Shown: one piece after another, positions 23,501 through 28,260 of the stretch
How the letters are laid out: every line of letters starts with the position of its first letter
Numbering within the stretch: the first letter of the stretch is position 1
Source of the DNA: Pseudobutyrivibrio sp. UBA1225
GTDB lineage: Bacteria; Bacillota; Clostridia; Lachnospirales; Lachnospiraceae
Direction: 5' to 3'
Length of the DNA stretch: 28,260 nt
Assembly: GCA_002309345.1 (NCBI GenBank)
Contig: DBWZ01000048.1
Coordinates: 1 to 28,260 of the forward strand
Notes under the pieces: model-generated
Databases searched by the model: none
Seen by the model: the letters and a program-made list of their open reading frames with translations, nothing else
What the model was told of the DNA's origin: nothing
Program-made: the position numbers and the translations under genes

Positions 23501-26500
23501 ATAAGTGTATGAAGTAGAATAACCCCTTGCATCTGTTACCTTAGTTGTACGGTTTTCGCTGTCATACTCATAGGTTGTGGCATTACCGTTGTAGTCAACT
23601 TCTTTGATTAGATTACCGTTAGCATCATATTCGTAGGTCTTCTCTCTAGAAGAAGTGCCTGCTTCCTGAAGCTCTTTAATAATATTTCCTTCACCATCAT
23701 AGGTATAGGTTGTTTTGATGTTCTTGTCATCAACTTGAGTTACAATCCTATCTTCACTGTCATAGGTATAGGTTAACTCTTTGCCATCTGGTCTAATCTC
23801 TTTTGTAAGATTGCCTTTGTCATCATACTCATACTTGGTGATTCTATCAATCTTATCCTTTTGCTCAATAACAACATCAAGGGTTGGATGATATTTGTAG
23901 GTTATGGTTGCACCATCTTGATCTGTTTCCTTGACAATGCGTCCGTTGCCATCACGTTCATAAGTAGTAGATTTACCACCCGAATTATTCTCATTCTTTA
24001 CGTTGTTATTAGCATCATATGAATAGGTTTTCTCCTCACCGTTTTCAGTTGTTTCTTTTGTGATGTTACCGTTTCCATCATATGCAAAAGACTGCTTCGT
24101 TCCCTTATCGTCACTTACCTTAGTGATACGACCCATAGAGTCATAAGCCATTGAAACAGTGTTATTCTTTGCATCTGTAACACTTGTGTTGTTATCAACT
24201 AAGTCATATGCATAGGTAGTTTTATGACCTGCAGCATCTGTCTCAACCGCTAAATTACCAGTCTCATTGTATGAGTAGGTGGTTGTGTATCCGCCGCTGG
24301 TTGTGCTTATCAGCCTATCGCATTCATCGTAGGTGTTAGTTGTTACATTACCCTTGGCATCAGTAACTTTTGAAATGTTAAATGTGGTTCCATCATATTC
24401 ATATGATGTCGTTGCACCAGTTCTATCAGTCGATGATGTCATTCTACCTGCTTCATCAAATGTAACAGATGATGAGGTGCCATCGGCATAAGTAATCTTT
24501 ATAGGGTTACTATTCTCATCATAATCGTAGGTAGTTTTATTGCCATTTTCATCAACTTCTGTAAGTAGATTTCCCTTTGAATCATATGTATAGGTCTTGC
24601 TTGATTCATTAGGATTTGTTTCTGTCAACAGATTGTCGTTGTCATCATATGTATACTTTGACTCACGACCCATTTTATCTGTCTCAGAAAGAATATTTCC
24701 TCGTGCATCATAAGTCTTAGAGGTAGACTTACCCTCTTGGTCTGTCACCTTAGTATGACGTCCATATGAATCATATTGGAATCTGGATGTGTAGCCTCTT
24801 GCATCTGTCATCGATGTAGCTGAGCTACCGGAATCATAACTGATTGAAACCTTAGCGTTCGTTCCATCCGTAAATGATGCTACACTTCCATCGCCGTTAT
24901 ATGCAAAATTAATGATATCTTGATTAATAGCATTTGTGACTTTAACAAGTCTGCCATCCGAAATCGTATATACGGTTTTTGCGCTTCGCTCATTTGTTTT
25001 AGCACAAAGAAATGCCTTATCATCGTATTCGAAGGAAAGCTTGTTTTCATCTGGCTTAATTATCTCTGTAATCTTGCCATATTTATCTACAGCAACCTTG
25101 TAGTCTTTATTTGCTTTTGTAGTTAAACCAATAAGCTTCTCATCCTCGTTGTAATTAACTGCAAATGTGTCGCCTCTCTTGTTTCCAACAGCAAGGACTT
25201 TACCTTCAGCATCAAAGCTATAATAAGATAATGATCTGTCAGTCACCTTGTATGTAGGCTCAACTGATATAGGGTTGTAGTCTATTTCATCTTCTGTAGA
25301 TGCTGCAGTTGTTGAGTTTGCAGTTGTTGAGTCTGCATCTGTTGAATCTACATCACTTGAGGCTGTAGATGCAGCTGGTTCTGTTGTTTCTGCATCATCT
25401 GTTGCATCTGCTTGCTCTTTTGTCTCTGATGTATTAGCGGTCTCAGATTTATCACCAGTTTCTGCGCCCTCTGAGGTGTCGCCAGCTTCAGCTACAAAAG
25501 CCTCTTTATCAGCTGCTATTTCAAGGGCATACTCTCCATCTGCACTTACATACTTTCCATCTGAATCTTTAGAGAATTTTATACCTCTACCATCAGACAT
25601 CAAGAAATAATATGTATCCTCATTAACCTGTACTATTCTTTGGTCAAATAAAGATGTGGTATTCTTTCCAAATACACCAGTGTAATCAACGTATGTAGAA
25701 TGGAAGACTCTATCTACATCAAATGCGTCTTGCTCTTCAATACTAAAATCTGTATCCGTATAGTACAGCTCACCATCATATAAGCTCACAATACCAGATG
25801 CATACTCCATTCCTGGTATTTCGCCCTTCTTATATGTGGAAGTCATGAAATCAGCAGTCCATACGTCGATGTCCTCATAATCATCCTGCAACTTTGGATT
25901 GATAACTATAAGTGTTGAACCGGCTTGTGGTCTCCAATATCTGCTTAATTGATTGCGCTTTCTAAGCTCAGAAGCTTTAACGCCATACTTAGCTGCAATA
26001 TTGCTAATGTAAGCTCCTCGCTTAACTTTTTCTATCGCAAAAGAATCTGATTTGTAATTATCAGATGTCTTCTTTTCACCATTCTTCTCCGAATATACGT
26101 ATCTGATTTCTGGCTGATAAACCTTACCTTCTTCTATATCAGATAAATCTATCTCCACAGACCATTTTATATCTGTAATTTGTGAAGCCTTCTCATCAGA
26201 GCTAGTATTTTTGTTGTCACTATCTGATGTGCTAGCTTGCTCTTTGCCACTATCCGATGTGCTAGCTTGTTCGTTGCCACTATCTGATGTGCTAGCTTGC
26301 TCTTTGTCACTATCTGATGTGCTAGCTTGTTCATTATCTGCAGATGAATTGTCTTTTGTTTCATCTGAAGTGCCAGTATCTTCCTTAGCCTCATCTGAAG
26401 AATCTCCAGCATCTGAAGCTCCATCAGAAACAACTTCATCTGAATTAGCAGATTCTTTTTCATCCTCACTAGAATCATTATTGTTTGAGGTTGAATCTTC

Positions 26501-27244
26501 TGCATCACTGCTCTTAGTTGAAGCATCTTCTACATCTGATTTCTTGCTTTCATCAGAATCATCTGTCACATTAGATTTAGTGCTTCCTTCAGAATCGCCT
26601 TTAGATGTTTTTGTATATTCGTCAACGCTTATAAACTCAGAATCATCGTTAAGACGAAACTCTGGGTATAAGATATTCTCTCCTTTAATATTTCCGGATA
26701 GAGTGACTTTATCTACATTAGTATTTAACTCATCTCTTTTTAACGAGTAATCTAACTTAAGCTCTTGAGAAATAATTCTTGAGTCCTTTTCTTCAGACTC
26801 TTCGTCATCCTCCTCTTCGCTATCCTCGTCATCTTCATCAGACTCTTCATCTTCTTTATCTTCGTCTACGTCAGAGTCCTTTTCTTCTTTTTCTATGTCT
26901 TCGTCTGAGTCTTTTTCTTCATCCTTCTCAGAATCTTGCTTGTCCTCAGACTTTTCATCATCAGATTCTAAATCAGTATCTGAATTAGGCTTTGTTGCGT
27001 CTGCACCATCGCCTTCAGGTTTATTTCCTCCTTCTGCATCAGTTTTTTCAGTTTCCTCTTCTAACAATTGATCAAATTCTTCATCACTCAAAGGAACTTG
27101 CTCTTCAGCAACAAAATCATTTGTTCCTTCATAAGAATCTGGTAGGGGATTCTCTTCCGCAAATAAACTAAGCGGATGACTTATTGTAAAAAATCCCACA
27201 AAAACCAGGCATATAAGTCTCTTTAATCTAGTTTTTATTTTCAT
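17516..27244 (-). CDS. full-length secreted Rhs/YD-repeat polymorphic toxin with LysM, Hint and HNH (SHH-like) tip
   Basis: About 3242 residues. Order: Sec signal peptide (1-30); Asp/Glu-rich linker (45-160); Ser/Asp-rich linker with four 10-residue repeats (about 210-350); LysM-like domain (about 400-448, VKRGAYISNIAAKYGVKAS) for peptidoglycan binding; an Rhs N-terminal region with AFDVDRVFHS (506); Ser/Thr/Ala-rich linker (585-650); dozens of YD repeats (about 670-2280) expected to build the Rhs shell; Rhs core (RYDPYGNI, TGLIYLRARNYDPSTGTF, NNPVAYQDPSGH, 2510-2602); Lys/Thr/Val helical repeats (to about 2750); Gly/Ala-rich hydrophobic segment (2850-2910); pretoxin Hint (Cys about 2956, TTAEHPFY, VHNNC about 3098); toxin tip (GQAHHISQDAAFRD, SPHYEAHKSLEGFW) of the HNH/EndoVII type, probably SHH. 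The ATG at 27244 is preferred over 27250 because GGGAG lies 6 bases before it and abuts the other. Role: contact-dependent killing, by analogy with WapA/Rhs. Confidence 0.95.
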   Translation of the reverse strand: MKIKTRLKRLICLVFVGFFTISHPLSLFAEENPLPDSYEGTNDFVAEEQVPLSDEEFDQLLEEETEKTDAEGGNKPEGDGADATKPNSDTDLESDDEKSEDKQDSEKDEEKDSDEDIEKEEKDSDVDEDKEDEESDEDDEDSEEEDDEESEEKDSRIISQELKLDYSLKRDELNTNVDKVTLSGNIKGENILYPEFRLNDDSEFISVDEYTKTSKGDSEGSTKSNVTDDSDESKKSDVEDASTKSSDAEDSTSNNNDSSEDEKESANSDEVVSDGASDAGDSSDEAKEDTGTSDETKDNSSADNEQASTSDSDKEQASTSDSGNEQASTSDSGKEQASTSDSDNKNTSSDEKASQITDIKWSVEIDLSDIEEGKVYQPEIRYVYSEKNGEKKTSDNYKSDSFAIEKVKRGAYISNIAAKYGVKASELRKRNQLSRYWRPQAGSTLIVINPKLQDDYEDIDVWTADFMTSTYKKGEIPGMEYASGIVSLYDGELYYTDTDFSIEEQDAFDVDRVFHSTYVDYTGVFGKNTTSLFDQRIVQVNEDTYYFLMSDGRGIKFSKDSDGKYVSADGEYALEIAADKEAFVAEAGDTSEGAETGDKSETANTSETKEQADATDDAETTEPAASTASSDVDSTDADSTTANSTTAASTEDEIDYNPISVEPTYKVTDRSLSYYSFDAEGKVLAVGNKRGDTFAVNYNEDEKLIGLTTKANKDYKVAVDKYGKITEIIKPDENKLSFEYDDKAFLCAKTNERSAKTVYTISDGRLVKVTNAINQDIINFAYNGDGSVASFTDGTNAKVSISYDSGSSATSMTDARGYTSRFQYDSYGRHTKVTDQEGKSTSKTYDARGNILSETDKMGRESKYTYDDNDNLLTETNPNESSKTYTYDSKGNLLTEVDENGNKTTYDYDENSNPIKITYADGTSSSVTFDEAGRMTSSTDRTGATTSYEYDGTTFNISKVTDAKGNVTTNTYDECDRLISTTSGGYTTTYSYNETGNLAVETDAAGHKTTYAYDLVDNNTSVTDAKNNTVSMAYDSMGRITKVSDDKGTKQSFAYDGNGNITKETTENGEEKTYSYDANNNVKNENNSGGKSTTYERDGNGRIVKETDQDGATITYKYHPTLDVVIEQKDKIDRITKYEYDDKGNLTKEIRPDGKELTYTYDSEDRIVTQVDDKNIKTTYTYDGEGNIIKELQEAGTSSREKTYEYDANGNLIKEVDYNGNATTYEYDSENRTTKVTDARGYSTSYTYDYSGNVETETDRTGAVKSYTYDEVGNMLTMVDPNGYEFGYEYDSEGRVVTEIKPDGSKMGAVYNEDGYLAKQIDIFGNIVSYEYDDNGNITANTDKNGNVTKYEYDHDDNNTKVTAVNGAEEKYYYNKVGWCTKIEENNGNTKQFTFDTMGNIITLKYSNGAVEKYEYDDRGNVVKETTKEGIVKTYTYDDFCNLVKTTSTDGDRFTYTYDKCGNILSQTTATGAVTNYEYDTVYNTTKVTAPDEGVTSYEYNGNGALSKITDAYGNITSMEYDGCGNLVKTTGADGSVSGATYNYNGQIATQTDKLGNTSTLTYDAMGNLVKEETAEGASFTYTYDKVGNQTSLTDGLGNVASYEYDAMGNMISQTSPTGATTTYKYNKDNRIEEETAADGAVTKYEYDQQGNIKKITYDNGSVEIHDYDVAGRETLSKDIFGVTLATSYNEMGLVDTVLESGRDTKDRTNKYTYDEFGRLISESHTGLYKTTYEYDNKDRLVKTTQKDRVTTNTYDLLDRTKTTTDALGNVTSYEYDAVGNAVKEITTPFDGTAAREISYDYDFNGNLISTAYPNGTVISQKYDKDGRRIEEGDGKGNVTKYEFDKAGNVVAITDRLGNRSCYAYDGNGNVTAVTDANEVVTTYGYDIMGRVNRVQDAAGTCVYYKYDKSGNMIQEITTDKNDDLAFITGEYHRKIVNYEYDKQGSLITIGSPRGERECFEYYKDGSLRKTVSPSNRCIYYEYDDAGNLIKTKYGDDVNSVRSYDGYGQLTSMIDSEGVTNYSYDALGEITEIRKGDKDLKYDYDAWGNLTTLTYPDASKVSYQYDNLDRISSMTERSGNKVDYTYDANSNIISEVRSDGITKTNQYDALDRVTKTTTTKGDNVCSSFDYAYDQAGRMVSEVATDSMGTVKKDYTYNEGGKLTKYQEYSGTESANPTKSIDYTYDLFGNKDSETTEENGNRTVVNYKYDESDRLVSKTTNGTVTGTYEYDQDGNLTKKVEDGKNTEYKYTVDNKISSVTVNGKLENAIKYDGNGLKTFELLRKESYDASADVGNGIDQNQASAQNGNPLQDGNAAQGDNSSQNRNSRSLEEWSKYYNSEVSKRNVVDGKQLDNANAITSDASQSQFAVSSVVSTVAPTLWDEWSEFVPNFTQDLRQVASDIGSFISGEDVNFGQSADSLYQSNSDRELSYLIDTVERNQSNDGAYYEAVNYLYDPTMDNAQVVAEYSNPNTLETVDAFDYGATGRTSSDENGVYVYDGRGSVSETVEDGNITSTLRYDPYGNITAGEPKQDPIFAYNGEQYTPQTGLIYLRARNYDPSTGTFTSKDTYLGDKTDPVTRNRYTYANNNPVAYQDPSGHAGILDKIASGVKNVVNDVKTTVSKTVNTAAKTVKNLATTAANTVKTVVKKAVSVASNVVDKVVDTAKTVAKKVVNTAKTVVNTVKKEVTKVTTAVVNKVKGVVNTVVNEVKEFGQKVYDTYQEVKETVKNYVQKAKTAVVEFAKNTWEKAKDLAEDGLRLLIEAKQSVAQTVQEVGQWWSESSLSKALNKAAEAASAAWHNSAIGKTVTAITQSVSKAATVLKEKFANSSVGQFCSKVANSVSTFYEKHKTAINIIIGVAVIALCAVATVATAGTCGLAFAMASGALKGALIGALTGAAGGALNSAMEYMEEHDTLDGSGSKILEGAAKGFRDGSISGAISGSVAGAAKYAKNPSGYCFIAGTLVLTTVGLVSIENIQPGDIVYAKEAVGIEQSVDVNQDAETAPVLEVFSHEVDVTYVVTIDGEDIETTAEHPFYDEDGEQVEAQDLQEGDELTTEDGDTATVDSVECVHHDEPVTVYNFAVMEDHTYFVGKSGVLVHNNCDGSELEEWQKNIKSYAQNKNNTAVSGQAHHISQDAAFRDVIPHDEGLTIKLEGNVRTDIPSPHYEAHKSLEGFWDKYRKGGDLFGSTPTVGQYNRAAYDSLVSAGLSNDKAARAIKLAYEQQQKYGLSNGSLVPRIPGRMPLK
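26211..26333 (-). repeat. 30-bp tandem repeats inside the Rhs gene
   Basis: About four copies of a 30-base unit (units from 26221, 26251, 26281 and 26311, each containing GATGTGCTAGCTTG) encode the decapeptide (K/N)EQASTSDS(D/G) in the N-terminal linker. They are coding repeats without spacers. Copy number may vary between strains and change linker length. Confidence 0.85.
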
Positions 27245-27258
27245 TAACATCTCCCATC

Positions 27259-27921
27259 CTAGTTTGCATGTTCTTTTCTAAGTTGCCAATCATAATCCAA
27301 AATTTCGTTTGCGGATACAGCAGTAAACCACAAAACGATAGTTAAAATAAAGCCAACAGCAAAAACTTTAGAGCCCAAGTACGTTGACAATAGCATTAAT
27401 AAAAATAATGGTATCGCCACAAAAATCAAAGCCTTTGCTAATTTTAAAAAAAATGATTTCGTTTTTACGTATCCAGCACTAATCGCTGTCAGTATTAGTT
27501 GGGAGAATACAGCAAATGATAGACTGTTAATAATTGGAACTTTCCATTCTCCCTTAATCTCTTTTAATGGATAATTTGTATCTCTTCCGAAGGAACTAGA
27601 TATTCCAAATTTAGATGTGTTTAAGACAACTATGTATTGGAGTATTAAAATTGCTAAAACAACTAGCAATAATCTCAACCAATCAAAATGCTCCGAGCAT
27701 TTATTTCTTTTGGCGTATCTGATTGCAGATACAACAACTGTAACAATCGCCGCAAGGAAAATAAGCAATGCCAAAATAACTCTAGTAAGATGATTTTGGA
27801 TCTTGCTGTAATATAACGGCACTACCATGAACGCTGTCAAAACAAATGCAATAGAGCACAAATCAGGGAGTGCCTCTTTCCTGAAATACAGCTTTTTAAA
27901 TAAGTCTTTAAATTTTTTCAT
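27259..27921 (-). CDS. six-helix membrane protein cotranscribed with the Rhs toxin
   Basis: A 220-residue integral membrane protein with about six hydrophobic helices (near 22-40, 46-68, 84-102, 128-148, 159-178 and 184-205), a basic N-terminus (MKKFKDLFKKLYFRKE) and an extracytoplasmic-type loop (NTSKFGISSSFGRDTNYPLKEI). Its stop codon is 14 bases from the Rhs start, and the Rhs ribosome binding site lies in that gap, so the two share an operon. I do not recognise a family. A role in export, folding or surface retention of the giant Rhs protein is possible, purely from context. The start has CGGAGAT about 11 bases upstream. Confidence 0.78.
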   Translation of the reverse strand: MKKFKDLFKKLYFRKEALPDLCSIAFVLTAFMVVPLYYSKIQNHLTRVILALLIFLAAIVTVVVSAIRYAKRNKCSEHFDWLRLLLVVLAILILQYIVVLNTSKFGISSSFGRDTNYPLKEIKGEWKVPIINSLSFAVFSQLILTAISAGYVKTKSFFLKLAKALIFVAIPLFLLMLLSTYLGSKVFAVGFILTIVLWFTAVSANEILDYDWQLRKEHAN

Positions 27922-28016
27922 AAATTATTAAATCTCCGTCGATTATTAATAATAGTAAATATGCTTAGTACAACTGACTTAGTGATAGAATTTTCATAAT
28001 TCACCTGCAACAAAAC

Positions 28017-28032
28017 TTTCTGCTAGCAGAAA
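28017..28032. repeat. perfect 16-bp palindrome upstream of the Rhs operon
   Basis: TTTCTGCTAGCAGAAA reads the same on both strands. It lies 96 bases upstream of the membrane protein start. It could be an operator or, read on the minus strand with the following GTTTTGTT, a terminator of a gene beyond the window. Confidence 0.6.
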
Positions 28033-28092
28033 AATGAATTACTCGTAGAAATCTAGCTTTACAGGCCACTTTTTCTCTGAGGGCACACTCCA

Positions 28093-28258
28093 AAGTATTA
28101 CTTTTGCATAAATCAACTCATACTAATACTTTTTTCTTCATATTCTCTATAAATTGTGAAAATCAAGTATTAGTCATGCCCTAAATCATGCTTCACTAAT
28201 ACTTTTACAGGGTGATTTCTCTTGAAAGCAATAGATATTACTCACATCAAGTATTACT
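28093..28258. promoter_or_regulatory. five decamer repeats AAGTATTAST in alternating orientation
   Basis: AAGTATTACT (28093), ACTAATACTT (28122), AAGTATTAGT (28165), ACTAATACTT (28195) and AAGTATTACT (28249) alternate in orientation with 29-54 base spacing. There is no gene in 27922-28260, so this is the 5' intergenic region of the Rhs operon and possible binding sites for a dimeric regulator. I do not see a convincing -35/-10 pair. Confidence 0.5.
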
Positions 28259-28260
28259 GA

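Noticed and set aside
26211..26333. Possible CRISPR-like repeats
   Set aside because: The 30-base units are directly tandem with no unique spacers and encode an in-frame decapeptide in the Rhs linker.
26211..26750. Long plus-strand open frame rich in Ser/Leu
   Set aside because: It is the antisense shadow of the Ser/Asp-rich linker of the Rhs gene; codon bias of repeats opens the opposite frame.

Overview
The window looks like chromosomal DNA from a low-GC Gram-positive anaerobe. The gene set (secG-rnr-smpB-maf), strong AGGAGG-type ribosome binding sites and sigma-A promoters point to Clostridia. Lachnospiraceae (Butyrivibrio/Pseudobutyrivibrio-like) is my best guess, but that is inference. 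Nearly everything lies on the minus strand. The only plus-strand genes I support are a lipoprotein gene and a broken IS110 transposase.

Region 1 (about 1-5450) is housekeeping. In transcription order it holds a SprA-like putative metalloprotease, secG with its own promoter, rnr (RNase R), smpB and maf. A divergent lipoprotein gene has a good promoter and a textbook terminator. Downstream of maf lies a hairpin-rich stretch with a 31-base duplication of the maf 3' end. A short pair of unknown genes follows (zinc ribbon, two-helix membrane protein; 5453-6186).

Region 2 (about 6230-27250) is one large polymorphic-toxin locus. Its head is a 9.7-kb gene for a secreted Rhs/YD-repeat protein of about 3242 residues: signal peptide, acidic and Ser/Asp-rich linkers, LysM-like domain, dozens of YD repeats, Rhs core, helical and hydrophobic segment, pretoxin Hint autoprotease, and a C-terminal HNH/EndoVII (SHH-like) nuclease. 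Its immunity gene follows directly. A six-helix membrane protein lies immediately upstream in the same operon. Downstream is a run of eight further displaced modules, each made of some length of Hint, a different toxin domain and an immunity gene: an uncharacterised toxin, GIY-YIG nuclease 1, a deleted toxin remnant with a small immunity-like gene, a BECR-like RNase with a CPCC-family immunity protein, GIY-YIG nuclease 2 with an Imm26-like protein, a restriction-endonuclease-fold toxin frameshifted at a G9 tract, an HNH/LHH nuclease, and a second, truncated REase-fold toxin next to the IS110 remnant.

The modules carry 3' pieces of Hint of graded length, have no obvious promoters of their own, and are mosaics of two Hint sequence types. 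They look like a store of silent tips that can recombine through Hint into the full-length gene. The least expected feature is that module boundaries carry hairpins just before the Hint homology starts, and that two pairs of these hairpins are related in sequence although the neighbouring toxin and immunity genes are not. One Hint is interrupted, with almost no loss, by a block carrying an immunity-like gene and such a hairpin.
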